Source: Amanita rubescens
Taxonomy: Eukaryota > Basidiomycota > Agaricomycetes > Agaricales > Amanitaceae
Length of the DNA: 64,000 bases
Reading direction: 5' to 3'
Assembly (NCBI GenBank): GCA_015039365.1
Contig: WION01000123.1
Span: 78,174-142,173 of the forward strand
Shown here: positions 20,870 through 33,273 of the stretch, piece by piece
Position numbering within the stretch: position 1 is the stretch's first letter
How the letters are laid out: every line of letters begins with the position of its first letter
Position numbers and translations under genes: made by a program
The notes under the pieces: model-generated
What the model saw: only the letters and a program-made list of their open reading frames with translations
Databases searched by the model: none
Told to the model about the DNA's origin: nothing

Positions 20870-23800
20870 GGGTAACGGGGATGATCGGGCTTGGTTTGAT
20901 GTTCTGAACGTTATTCCTTTTTTTCTTTGTTTCTTTCCATTGTTTCGCTAATTGTTTCTAGATTCTTCGAGCACTGGCGACTGGCGACCGGCCACTGGTA
21001 AGCACTCCCACTTCTCGTATATCCTCTTCTTCTGCTCTATTTTCATCTCCAACTCCCGTCCATCCTCTTCCGTGTTCTCCCTAACTGTTCCAGGTTTAAC
21101 GGAGTGTTGGCAATAAAAGAAAACCCAAAGCTAGCAGGAGGTGGATGAGGCGCGCTCTGGTCAAGCCGTTGTCTGAAGCTCTTTTGCGATGCTGCGGGGC
21201 CGGGGAGTAGAGGGCGTGAGCCCTGACCAAGTTCGTGCTGCTCGCTCTCCGGTACGGGTGGGGAAAGAATTCAGCGACGGATGGACACGTCTGAAAAGGT
21301 TTCAAGAAAATTGAAGATTAGACGTGTCTTGGGCCTAGCTTTGTATTCCATTTCCTCCCCGGTTCTAGAGCTGACGCCATAGTTCCCAGGCAAACAACGC
21401 TCCAGTCGGGTAACAGCAGGACCTCGATAAAACTCCGCGATTGGAGCAAAGGGAATGGCTGGAGATGGAACGGTGTACGGGCGACGGCCGGCGTCGTTTT
21501 TATCCGTTGCTCCGGATTTGCTTCTTCTGTGGCTGCCTCTCCGCCTTTCCCCTTTGGTGTTGGTACTTCGTGAACTCCAGGCGAGCACCCTCCGCTAAAC
21601 CAGAAAATCCGAAGAAATCTAGAGTGCTGGCGCCTTCCTCTTATCTTGTCTTCAATCCGTTTCCATGGTCCGCTTCTCGCGAAAACCGCCCAAAATGTCG
21701 AACGAAGAGATTCGATTTGATCCTTCTTTTTTGTTTCCTTGCTCGCAAACCTCCACTAGACGGACGGACGTCAACTCCAGGCGGACGACCCCATATACCC
21801 ATATGCGCTATGAAACCTTAAAAAAACTGAAAACGTAAAAAAGCAAAAAAAAAGTTCAAAATGTATAAATTTCTAGACGCTTCATATCTTCTTTTTTTAT
21901 TACTTCCTTGTTTGCAATCGGACTTGTCTCTTTTGCTAATACCCACAGATTTCCACGGGCGAACATCAGGCGGGCGACGACGGGCATTGTCAGAAGAATC
22001 AAGACGGCATGGATAAAGGTGCTGGAGAATACTTCGTTCCTTTTCTTCCCCCGACCTCCTTGATTTGGGCAGTTGACCTCTCCGTTAGAGCAGATATTCT
22101 TTCTTGTTCACGGGCGATCATCAAGCCGGGGCGGGCGAAGACAAGATGAGTTCAAAGCATCAAGTGGGAGAGGACGTCATTTTTCCCTTTCATTTCCTGT
22201 CTCTTGTCTTGTGGTGTATTCGACGCTTGACATGTCCTTTAGCGCATTTAGTTCGCGGGGAACATCAAGCCGGGCAGGCGACATGGGCAGGCGACACAAG
22301 CAACAATAAAGACATCAATTGCAAATCGCAGGTATATGGTGGTCTAGATGCATGGTATCGCGCAGTACGTTTTTTACCCTTCCATCTTTCTCGAGTTATG
22401 TCTTCCTGTCGTCATGGCTAACGCCTCCAGCTTGTGGGCGAACGTCAAGTGAGGCGGGCGACAGGCAAGAATCAAAGCCAGATGACAAGAAAGAAACGTC
22501 GGGAGGAGGAAGATATCATTTTTCTCTTCTTCGTTGGAATTACCGAAGGTCCTAGATCCCGTCACTGCCATGCCTGACTTTCCATGGACCACAAGCCACG
22601 GCGTGCATCGTTCATCTTCTCTCGGACCATTTCCTCTTGGGACGCTTCTTTTTCTCTCTTTCAATATCAGGAGTTCGTCAAGTCCAGGCGAGCGACACCA
22701 CTAAACGCAAAAAAAAGGTAAAAAACAAAAACAAAAAAATATTCTGGAGCGCTGGCGCACCTTTCCGGCTCGCTTCTTGTGAAAATGTCAAAACCACAAA
22801 AAAAAGCAGATCTGGCGTGTTTTTCTTTTCTTTCTTTTTCTCGACCTTCTCTATACCCCCACTAGACGGATGAACGCCAACTGCAGGCGGACAACCCCCA
22901 TATACCCCATAAACAAAAAGACCACTAAAAAAAGCGAAAAAAGAAAAAGCAAAAAAAAAGTTAAAAACATATAAACATTTTTGAATTGGTTTCGTACTTT
23001 CTTCTCTTTGTTTCCAATTGGACATTCTTGTTTCTTCCGTCGACGCTGCTGATATCCGCAGGTTTCCTTGGGCGAACGTCAAATCAAGCGGGCGACAGGC
23101 ATCAATCAGAAGAATCGGGATAGTAAGAGGCGTTGGAAAGATTATTCTGTTCAACCCTTTTTTTCTTCGATTCCTTTGACTTGCCGGTTGACGTTCCCAA
23201 AAGCGCAGGCATCCTTCGTTATTCTCGGGCGAACTGCGAACATCAAGCCGGGCGGGCAACCACGAAGTCAAACAAGACGTCGGATTGTTCCATTGGCTTC
23301 CAGATGACGTTTCTGTGTGAGCATGCGAGGACGATGGCAAAGCAAGCAGCGCGTACCTGGATTGACATATTTCATTTCACCCTCTTTTCTTTTTTCGTCA
23401 AGAGGGAATGACGGAACCGTGGAGGTGGGGGTTCTGGCCAAACTACCCACTGCTCGCGGTTACCTGACCCAAAGTTTTGATTTACGTTCCTTTTCAACGC
23501 TCTTTACTTTCTCTCTTCCATCGAAGTTGTCGATTCCCATGGGCGAAAGTCCGGTTAGGCGGGCGGCGATGGACAGGAAACTTCTTTGGTTCCTTTCTAT
23601 CCTTCTGAGGTTGACGTTCTCTGTTAGTACAGATCCTTCTTCCCAACTTTACGGGCGAACGTCAAGCTGGGCCAGGCCACGAATCAAGTGTTCGTCCCCT
23701 TTCCTCCTTCAATTTTATCCTCGCTCTTCATTGTCCCTCGTACGTTTTTATGGCTAACCCTTCCAGCTCGCGGGCGAACGTCAAGCAAGGCAGGTGGCGA

Positions 23801-25090
23801 GGGCACCAAGAGAAATCAACGAAAAGAGCAGGCGCTTGATGGCCGAAGATGGAGACTTAGGCATCATGGGGAAGGCGCTCCCTTTCCTTGAGTCTTTTTA
23901 TCTTCCTCATCCACACGGCTAACGTATCAAGGCCCTCTTTCACTCTCTGTTGTAGGCCGAGACTTTCAACTTGCGGGCGATCATCAAATGGGGTGGGCGA
24001 CGGTGAAGCAAATGAAGATCTGAGAACAAGCAAACAAATGGCGGGCGACGCTGACGAAAAAAGATACGTGATTCGTCTGTTCTTCGTCACCATATCTGAT
24101 AGTTCAGATTCTTCCTTTCTTCGCTGCCAGGCCTATCTTTCTTAGATTAACGGTCGCAGTGGGCATAGTTTATCTCTGCTTTCCGGATCTGTTTCCTCTG
24201 CGAACTGCTTGTTCATCTCGTTTCTTTGGTACTGGCTGTTCGCCAACTCCAGGCGATCACTCGCCACTAAACCAAAAAAAAGGTCAAAAAAGAAAATTTA
24301 AGAACTCTAGAGCGCTGGCGCACCATTATCCTCTCGTCTATCTGGTTCCATGGTTCCCTTCTCACGAAAACCAAAAAAAAAGTCAAAACAACCAGAAGAC
24401 GTGTATCTGGCTTGCTCTTCTTTCTTTTCTCGGTCTTTCCTAGACTCCTAATAGATGGACGCCAACTGCGGGCGAACTATCCAATTATACCCCATACGCA
24501 AAAAAACCTTTAAAAAAAAAGCGAAAAAGAAAGAAAAGAAAAAAAAAGTTAAAAAAACATATAAACGCTTTCAGTCGGTTTCGTACTTTTTTTTCTTTTT
24601 CGCAATCGGACATTCTTGTATTTTCCGTCGATGTTGCTGATATCGACAGATTTCCATGGGCGAACGTCAACTCGGGCGGGCGACGACGGGCACCAATCAG
24701 AGGAATCAAGATGGTGAAAGGAAGCGGTAGAAAAATTCCCTTTCTTTTCTCCTTTGATCTCTTCGACTTGCCAGTTGACGTCCCCTTTGCGCAGGTATTG
24801 CTAGCTATTCTCGGGCGAATATCAAGCCGGGGCGGGCGACAGGAGCGGACGTCAATTTTCAACATACGATGATGACTGCAACGCAAGCGGCGCGTACCCA
24901 GATTGGTGTTCTTCATTTTTATCTTCTTTTCCTCTCTTTTTCGTCAAGAGGGAATGACGGAATCGTAGACAGTGAGAGTTCTGGTCAAACTACTCACTGC
25001 TCACGGTTTCCTGACCCCAAAGTTTTTGATTTACGTACCATTTTTTCAACCGTCTTTCCCCTCACCCGTTTGTCAGATTCATCATTCGTA
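20870..25090. repeat. Mosaic repeat array built on a GGGCGAACGTCAAG..GGCGGGCGAC motif
   Basis: A GC-rich motif of about 30 bp recurs at about 21956, 22111, 22254, 22435, 23069, 23226, 23540, 23651, 23769, 23973, 24656 and 24811. A related CAACTCCAGGCGGACGAC form occurs at about 21571, 21770, 22677, 22869, 24241 and 24457. Each copy follows a pyrimidine-rich tract often ending in AG, resembling a splice acceptor plus mini-exon, and A-rich runs (AAAAAAAAAGTTAAAAACAT) follow some copies. There is also a higher-order duplication: 22677-23500 is repeated at 24235-25060, and a shorter version lies at 21565-22010. No convincing protein frame exists on either strand. Confidence 0.8.
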
Positions 25091-26914
25091 TGTTACTTCA
25101 AGGTGAGTATTTCCTTTTTCCTGGGAAAGGTGACTCGGAGGAGAGCAATCTCCTCCCCTCGTGCTCCCTTGCCGTGGGTCCCAGGCTTAAGACTTTCGAG
25201 TCGACCAAAGCACGTTAAAAGTTCTTGCGAGATATAGCTGACCATTGCCAGGCGCTTGAGCGTTAGCAGGGGCAGACGGAGAGATCCGAGCGGAGTGCAA
25301 AGCGGGATGAAGAGTCACTCGAGCGCGCCGCGGCGCTTCAATCAAGCTGCCATCGAAGACCATGCTTCGTTAATCTCTACCCCGTTGTCAGAGCCCGCAA
25401 CACTCGAAACAATTCAAAGGCAATGTACAGGCGGCACTAGAACGAACCGATGTGTACGTCAAATATCTGGCAGGCTGAAGAAGAACAGGAAACGATTGTT
25501 CGAGTATGCAAAGTTATCCAGCAATCTTTTCGTCGCGTACTGACAATCATGTGTAGATCTCTACGTCAGCAGATATTGTCCACTTCATCCTATGCTTAGA
25601 GCTCCACCAGGCACCCGCGACGTAGCGTGCCTCTCATCACTTCTTTTTGTTCACCCCTCGTTGACTGTTTCCGGTAAAGATAGAATTTTAGTTGATATAA
25701 CACTGCCGAAGTCTCGTCCTCTACATTTCCCTTCGATTCTGGTACAGTCAATGGCGTTCCTGACGGGACAAGCTGAGCTGAACGCGTGGTGAGTTTCTCG
25801 GCTGCGTTGACTAAATCTCTTTGGTTTAAAAAGACGTTCATAATTGATCAGGTTACGTTGAAAGTCCAGCCTCGAAATTTCTCGTTGAGAAGTACTACAG
25901 ACGACAAAGTACCGAAGTTCTGGATCGTAAATACATCAGGTCAAAACAAAAAGCGATTGAAGGACCCTACGATTTTGTAAGTAAACCATAAAGCGGTCGT
26001 CACAATAACGATTTTTTCTGCATCAGGTACTTTAAATCGGCGTCATCATTGAAGCCGTCCAGAATTTCATGGCAATTCAAATCGTTTGACACGGTGTTGC
26101 TTGTTATGCTACTATGGCGTCCAAGTCGTGTTTCGGCTACGCACCCATTGTCCTTCTGAAAATCTTATATTACCAGCCAGCAATCGCTCCCGGAAACTGA
26201 CAAAATCGCCAAACCCTCTGTTCTCTGGTTTATTATAACGGTTCTTGAAAGCATTACCTATGGCGCGTTCAAGTTGTTATTAATAAAGCTGTACCGCGAG
26301 ATTCAATCTACGTCAATTTGCATAAACACCGCTCGAGCATCTTTGGGAATTCAGTCCTAAACAATTCAGTCAACCGGCGCTCATATTGCTGTCGTATCCT
26401 CGTAGGAAAGTCTACTTATGGCGCTGCTCAAGACTCTATGATCCCTTGGCTGCCAGACCTATTCAATCGATCTCGAGAGTCTCAGTCACGCTGTAAGTAA
26501 AATATCCCTGGTGTTCGGCGTAGGCCGTTGTGAACGGTAAACCTTAAGGGACGTCAAGCAGGTTATAAGAGACCCGACACTGGTAGTGCACGATTGTCCC
26601 TCCTCCAAGTCCTGTTACTATGTTATTCGGGTGAGGCTGAACACCCCACCCATAATTCGGCTGCCAAAGTACCTTGAAGATTTGTTCAAGTAATGGCGAA
26701 CTTCGATCGTAACGCTACACGTTAGATTTACTAAACACCAATACCACAGGGAATTACGTTTTTCCTGTCGGAATTTCTCTTCTCCGCCTTTTGATGCAAA
26801 CTTCAACACTGAACAGTTCAGCCATTGCTCCGAATATGTTATAATTATTGTGTAACCACTTTGCGAACTAAACACACTGCAACGGAGACACAACATTCAT
26901 ATCTAACAATGCTG
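25091..26914 (+). other. Coding-like fragments, no gene model possible
   Basis: Short stretches with plausible coding character and intron-like borders occur. Examples are RRVLTIMCRSLRQQILST near 25530, and a GTAAGT...CAG-bordered piece 25850-26030 encoding VPKFWIVNTSG. They cannot be joined into a long frame and match nothing I recognise. The region may be a decayed gene. From 26100 to 26914 I see nothing coding. Confidence 0.3.
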
Positions 26915-28291
26915 TCACAGCATCCTTGCTCGCTTACACTCTTCGGGCGTCGCCAGAATGATGTCTTGCTTTAGATAAGCATGAGATTTCGCTTCTTTGA
27001 ACCCTCGCGCTAACGTCAGCTGAGTGTCAGTTATGATTTCGGGGTCCTTTCAATTTGATGAAGCGAGAGGAACCGAAATGAGTTTGCATAAGATAAGGCG
27101 GGGATGGAGCGCACTAACCACTATAAGCGAACTTCGCACTCCAAATACGGCGTCGCTGGTGACATATGGATCATCTTTCCAGTAAAAAGCTGTTGTAAGC
27201 GTCTCATATCCGGGAGCCTGTTTGATAGGTGTGAAGAGAGGCAGTGCATGAACAAAACTCGACACTGACCTCTATAATGAAGTGGATATGGGCGGGACGA
27301 TAGGGGTGTCTGCCCAACAAGCCGAGCAATTTACCCACAGGGCCGTCGTACGGGATGGGGTAAGACAGAGGGCTATAGAACGGGCTCAGAGCCGTCTACC
27401 ATACCAAAATTAGAAGACGTACACCACCGCTCTGAATGCATAGGAACCGTCTTCCGCGGAGTGTAGCTTCCCCCTGCATTCCGGTCCGTCTCTTACATCG
27501 TACTGGAACGCGTATCAGATGGATTAAGGCTTCGATATGCCATACGCACTTGGTTATCATATAAACCGTCACCATCTGTTTCCCACGTCTCGATAGTAGC
27601 GCCAGCTATTGGGTTTCCATGTAGATCAAGAACTTGACCTTCAATGAAGAGATATTCTCCTTTGCCTTCGGACGCGATGGACTCTCCTTGATTGACTTGT
27701 GGTTGGACAGATGGTGTCAGAACATATGACGTGAATTAATAAATAGATACACACAGTCAGGCGCATCGTCGGTGTGGAATGGTCCAAGTACCGTCGCTTC
27801 AGTTGCGCCCGGGGGTTTCGCGTGATCGATGGCATCAACTAAGGTGGACAAACCAAGTACGTCCGATAAGAGCATGACCTCTGTGTTTTACGTTATGATA
27901 GGTTGAAAGTAGGGCGCATCTTTATACCTTGTCTCAGATTGGTGGACTTCTGTCCGGCTTCGGTCAAAAATTCAATGGCCGTCCTTCAGATAATCAGCAT
28001 ATGCGATAAACCTAGGTTCGTCTCAGGTCTCACATCCATTCTTCGCTTGTGAGAGAGGTTTCCCGAGCGAAATCGTGAAGGTGGTTAATCTGCGTGGACA
28101 ATCAAACACGGGTGATAAGTCATGAAGAGGACAACTCACGAGGCTCTTAAAAACGAATTTCATTCGATCATTTTGACCTAAAATGACATATGTGGTGAGT
28201 CTATCACTCCTCTATCAGAGCGCTATGTCAACTCACAGTTTGCATTGTTGGCGTGGACGTTACGTGTGACAGTCGAGGCTGTCATATCCAT
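26915..28291 (-). CDS. Intradiol ring-cleavage dioxygenase (hydroxyquinol/catechol 1,2-dioxygenase type)
   Basis: Spliced from about nine exons on the minus strand, start ATG at 28291 and stop at 26915, with short GT-AG introns in consistent phase. The N-terminal helical domain includes FARETSLTSEEWMTAIEFL and LGPFHTDDAP. The catalytic beta domain has YLFIEGQVLDLHGNPIAGA, GLYDNQYDVRD (first iron Tyr), YPIPYDGPVG (second Tyr) and RHPYRPAHIHFII (two His ligands), then APGYETL and the C-terminal KQDIILATPEE. These non-haem Fe(III) enzymes open catechol or hydroxyquinol rings to muconate-type products in aromatic degradation. No stop or frameshift was found, so it looks functional. It is transcribed divergently from the kinesin gene 650 bp away. 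The exact aromatic substrate cannot be told from sequence. Confidence 0.85.
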
Positions 28292-28940
28292 GGTGTTTGG
28301 AAGCTTCCTTGTGTCAATGCCATGTCGTGTAAAGATGGGGTGTTCAGAGTCGCATTTGGTAGGCTCTTTCTGTTGCCACGTTGAAGGAGCTATAGAGACC
28401 ATGATGAAAATGGGATCAAAGAGGATATAGAAGTTGTTAAGGATCCGACAGTAGCGCTCCTTTATAATAAACTAATCGGAAGTTCGTTTGCGATAATTTC
28501 AGAGTTACTAAGTTCGATTAATCAGCTTTGTAAGTCTGGATTCTTCATGCCATCACGTGGTATCAAACTCTAGCGAATATATAGCATGAAACTGTGGAGG
28601 TGCTGCGGGTGTGAACAAATTTGTGGTGAATTCAACTATCGTGGCACATCATCAATATAAAAACGTGCGCCGAGCGCTGAAATCGCTTAGTTATCGTCCC
28701 TGGGCACATACGGATCATCTTTTTGGAAGGCGAGATGCTAAAATGAGGCAAGCATGCGATGAAGAATTCCACGACACGTAGCGGACTCCACGGTCCGAAG
28801 CCGCGGAATGCCGCGTCGCGGTCACATGATTTGACGCGAAATCCAAATTTGGAAGCCGACGTCGTACGGGGAAAGTTGAACTTTGTTTACAACCTTGGCA
28901 TTCCTCCAGTTAGCCACAGGCCCCGCTACCACCGTTCGCT
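28292..28940. promoter_or_regulatory. Divergent intergenic region between dioxygenase and kinesin
   Basis: The region lies between two start codons facing away from each other and must hold both promoters. No clear TATA box or repeated operator was identified. The frame at 28759-28968 overlaps the kinesin start and is not accepted as a gene. Confidence 0.4.
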
Positions 28941-31938
28941 ATGGCCTCCACACAAAAGGTTAGAATAGCGGCGCGCCTAAGGCCTCGTATTGAAGGAGAA
29001 ATCGACGACCAATCTGTTCAAGTTCATCGCTCGGAAGACGGAGGCATGAGTTACATGACGGTACCCAATCCACGAGATCCTACGCAAGTGTTCAAATTTC
29101 CGTACGTGTTTGAAATGTAGCCGTCGCTTATGCTCGTTCGCTTACCCATGCCACAAGATTTTCAAGTTGCTATGATCAAAGTTCAACACAGGAAGAGATT
29201 TTCAAAAACGATGTCAAACCATTGATGGACATCGTTTATAGCGGAGTCGTATGTATGATCATTGACATTAATGAATTCGCTCATGATGATCTGTTTAGAC
29301 CGTCACTATTTTCGCGTACGGTGTAACGTCGTCCGGAAAGACATTCACTATGCAAGGAACCAAGACTGAACCAGGTGTCATTCCCCAGGTGGTGCAGGTA
29401 TGTCTAAGTTAAAATGCTATGGGCACATCTAACGCAGACCACGATTCTAGGCTCTATTTGATAAGGTACCTGACTACCATCAGTACCAAGTATCGCTATC
29501 GATGTCGTATATGGAAATATATAAAGATGAAGTTTATGATTTACTCGTCAACAGGGAGAACGTATGTGTCGGCTATGTGACAACTTTGTTGGATAGCTTA
29601 ATTCTTCTAGGCCCCGAAACTGCCAGTACGCGAGAATGACGTCGGCATGGTATTTGTCGCAAACCTGACAACACTATCAATTGCTTCCGTGGAGGAATTC
29701 GATAGCATATACAACCGTGCCTCCAAACATCGGTCCGTCGGAGCAACAAATCTCAACCGAGCGTCGTCCCGGTCACATGCTGTTCTGACAATTGAAGTTA
29801 CACTGCTCGATCCGGTGGATAACAAAAGTAACTTCTAATACTCCATCTTGTATAAAAGTATTCAACGCCTGCCAGCTCTGACCGGAAAGATAAATCTTGT
29901 TGATTTGGCGGGTTCTGAAAACAATAAAGTATGTTATGCGCCTCTCCATGCCCTTCGTGCATTAATAACCAACTAGTTAACTGGGAATGACGCGTCCCGC
30001 ATGGCGGAATCTGCCGCTATCAACAAATCGCTTTCTGTTCTCGGTCAGGTCGTACATGCTCTCAATCTAGGCGCGGTACGTCTCTGATGATCATATTTCT
30101 ATAAGTCTCCTTGCTTACGTTGGTTGTAGTCCCGAATTCCTTATAGGAATTCAAAGCTCACGCGAATCCTGCAAGACGCTCTTGGTGGTTCATCCGTTGG
30201 TCTTTTGATTTGTAACATTGCACCTGGTATCAAATTTAGACAAGATACCCTTAATACTCTAAAGTAAGTACCGAATGCTCCGACTTGAAACAGATTTCAC
30301 TTTTTTTTTAGTTTTGCTGTGCGCACCAAGAACGTGGAGAACAAACCCGTCATCAATGAGCGAGGTATGTATACCCCCTCATTCCCGAGGATGTCCACTT
30401 ACGACGCGGCCAGATAACCGGCTTCAGCCAAAGCCCCACTTTGCAGCCGTCACCGCGCAGCCTTCTCAAGGGAAAGCGGCGACGCATATATTGCCGCTCG
30501 CCACTGCCGGCAATCCAACTGTGGCTTCAGCCCGTGGCCGACCCTCCCTCGTACCTGTATCTCGCGTGCCAAGGGCCTCATCTATTGGCATCGCCAACAG
30601 TTATCAGCCTTTTACCCTCAATCATGGTGCTGGCACTCGGAATCGCCGAGGTGTCTCGAGGCAACCAAATGACACGATCATGGAGGAATCCGATAATTCT
30701 GGAAGTATAGGATTGATGCTAACGGAGAAAGAGATTGATGAGCGGGTATGGCTCTGTGTTTAGAACACCTGAGCGTTGTGGCTAACTTGAGGTTTCAATT
30801 AGATATCGAAGATCGTGGAGATGGAAGTCACTCGCAGGCTAGAAGAGCGTTTGAGAGAAAAGGAGCGAGAGGACGAAGAACGCAGGAAGAAGGAAGAAGA
30901 GAAAAGAGCTGAAGCTTCTAACTCTTCGCTATCACGATCACCTTCGAAGAGGGATCGCGATTATTCTTTGCCTTCAGGAGTTCTAACACCTCTTCTCAAG
31001 AAGCACAAGGATCTCGATGACGAACTCAGACAGCGGTTGCAAGAGCTTGAGCAGAAACTGTGTGTGCATTACTTACACTTGCCAACTGATTCTGACCCAC
31101 CTCAGCGAGCGTGGCAACAAGGAGGTCCAATTGGCCGACGTCCTCTCTCCTAAATCAAGAAAGAAGACGGGACGAGCTTACGTCGCCCTGGCCAGAGCTC
31201 ATTCAGAGAAGTGTGCCTTCTCTTCTGCCGAGTAATAAAGACTAACTACGGTAAAGGGGCGATCTGCAAGTTGCGCTTGATCTCTATCGCAAAGCAGAGA
31301 CCTACGTTCCAGACAACGATAAACTTAAAGAGAGGTGGATACTTTTCGTTGTCCATGTCTTCCTTCTTGAACTCTCCACTACGAAACAACATATCTGACT
31401 CACCTTTTTCTTTTTTTCTTTTTTAAACCATACAACATATCTTGGCATTGCTTGGCAATTTCCGTGCATGTTCGTGCCTACCGCGCAATCGATCCCTGAT
31501 AGGATCATCGAGATCGAATGGTCCGTGAAGAACAATACGGTCTTCAAACCTTCACCCAGGAAGCCGAGGAAGACGAAGACAAGGAGAAAGACAAACGCGA
31601 TCACTCTTGAGTCCGATGCTGAGGACGAAGGCGCCGATATGGACGAAGTGGCCCAGCAACTAAGAGAGAACAGAGCAAAGCTTAGGACCATCAGAGAAGC
31701 GAAGGAGTTTGGAATGGAGATCACCAATGTCGACAGTCCTGTCAAGAGCAAACGGCCCTATTCACCGGTTAAGCATGATGCCATCCGCGGAGAAGCTGAC
31801 ACTGCCGAGACGCCTCTCAAGAAGCGGAAGACAGGGAGTGGGAAACTGACGATGGTGGAGAACAGTGATGATGAAGATAATGAATACGTCCCACCTGGCC
31901 GTTCACCGAGGAAGGGCGAGCGAGCGATCCTTGCCTAG
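28941..31938 (+). CDS. Kinesin motor protein, kinesin-10/KIF22-like
   Basis: About a dozen exons can be joined from ATG 28941 to the stop at 31938. The N-terminal motor domain begins [10 protein letters not shown]. It contains the P-loop [16 protein letters not shown], the [11 protein letters not shown] segment, switch I ([12 protein letters not shown]), switch II (LVDLAGSEN) and the [20 protein letters not shown] motif, ending in the neck [15 protein letters not shown] Pro/Ser-rich linker and a charged coiled coil (about 30800-31060) follow. Near the C-terminus is [20 protein letters not shown], then a basic SPxK/R-rich tail that looks like a DNA- or chromatin-binding region. Kinesin-10 motors act on chromosomes in mitosis. 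The family assignment rests on motor-domain resemblance and the basic tail. The P-loop has Ser where Gly is usual (GxTGSGKT). Confidence 0.85.
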
Positions 31939-32425
31939 TCAACAGATAAGCAGTATTCTCGACCCCCTGTACTGTTATACTCTCTTACTCCTCCGATGTT
32001 GTTTTACGTATTTTGGCTACATGATAAGAGAAAGAGTGTTCCTGGGTTCCATGCCCCACGTGCGATGCCGAATTACCCGTTGTCGAGAACTCAAACTGAC
32101 ATTTGACATCTAAGAATCCATGCGCAGTAGATGCTTGGATAAGATAAGCGTGCCTTGGCTTTCGATGATGACAGCATGGGAAAGAGTTGACCAAATTCGT
32201 GCTGTGAAAGGGACATCGTGGCATTGTGAGCACAGCAATCCAAAGCTGTGATTGATAATGTATTGATGATTGACAGCATCTCATACTCTTTTGACATACG
32301 CCATTTGCTTGGTTACGAAGCGCGCGGAGACTCTGCCCTCAAATAGGTATGCGTGGCATGATCATGGTTTCATTCTTTCCCCGCAGGACCACTTACCCAT
32401 ACCCTCGCCATCCCTCCACAGGCAC
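31939..32425. other. Intergenic, nothing recognised
   Basis: This is the spacer between the kinesin stop and the cytochrome b561-type gene, which runs in the same direction. No additional frame or repeat is supported. Confidence 0.5.
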
Positions 32426-33273
32426 ATGTCTACAACCTTGCCATTATTCCCATTCGAAGTGAGAGCGAAGAACCACGCGCTTCTTTGCTCGATTGGGTTC
32501 CTCATCATCTTACCCCTGGGAACTCTCGCGGCTAGATACGCTCGGACGTTCACGAACAAGTGAGTTCTAGTTGCGTAGGCGATGGCGCAAGCTGGAAGAA
32601 TTCACTCGTGCGCCCGCGCGCTGAAGCGTTGGAGCCTTTGGACAAGTTTTAATTGAATAACTGCTAATTGCGGTTTGCGCAGATGGTTCTACATTCATTT
32701 TGTCATTCAGTTCCTGATTGCTGGCCCTATCATCTATGCAGGGTGGGCTCTTGGGTATCAAGAGGCGGCTGAAATTGGTTTCCCCAATTTCACAGTGGAT
32801 AGACATCAGAAAATCGGGCTGGCATTATTGATATTGTACCTCGTGCAAGTACTCATAGGGGCCTTGGTCCATTTCATCAAATTCCCCACCCTCCTCCGTG
32901 GTCACCGAGCTCCACATAACTATCTTCACATATGTCTTGGTTTGGCGACCCTGGCACTTGCAAGTTACCAGGTAAGGAGTTCACGTGCGGGTCGCTATTG
33001 ACCATTGGAGTCTCTAACACCATGTGATACGTCAGGTTCACTATGGTTTATACATTGAGTGGTTTTTCGCTACGGGTGGTCTCCATCTAGTTCCCAAGTC
33101 AGCGAAAAACGCTTGGTTGGCCCTAACTATAGTAAGTCCTTTTTCTTGCGTTCCATCGGCGCGACCATACATTTGTGCAGGTCTTCTGGGCACTTTACGG
33201 CATTGGGTGGGCGTTAATACCTCGTCAGCTCCGACAAGAGCGAGAATACCGATCGGGGAAATTCGGAAAGTAA
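32426..33273 (+). CDS. Cytochrome b561-domain membrane protein
   Basis: Four exons (32426-32559, 32683-32971, 33036-33131, 33181-33273) give a 203-residue protein. It has about five hydrophobic segments: HALLCSIGFLIILPLGTLAA, FYIHFVIQFLIAGPIIYAGW, IGLALLILYLVQVLIGALVH, NYLHICLGLATLALASYQ, and a last one around WLALTIVFWALYGIGWAL. Histidines at the expected places for haem b binding (YIHF, DRHQKIG, HNYLHI, VHYGLY) are present. Such proteins move electrons across internal or plasma membranes. In fungi the short stand-alone form has no settled partner. The gene is intact, with consensus splice sites. Confidence 0.8.

Noticed and set aside
22678..23340. 220-codon minus-strand frame in the mosaic array
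   Set aside because: It runs through A-rich tracts translated as Phe runs and is not kept in the sister repeat at 24235-25060.
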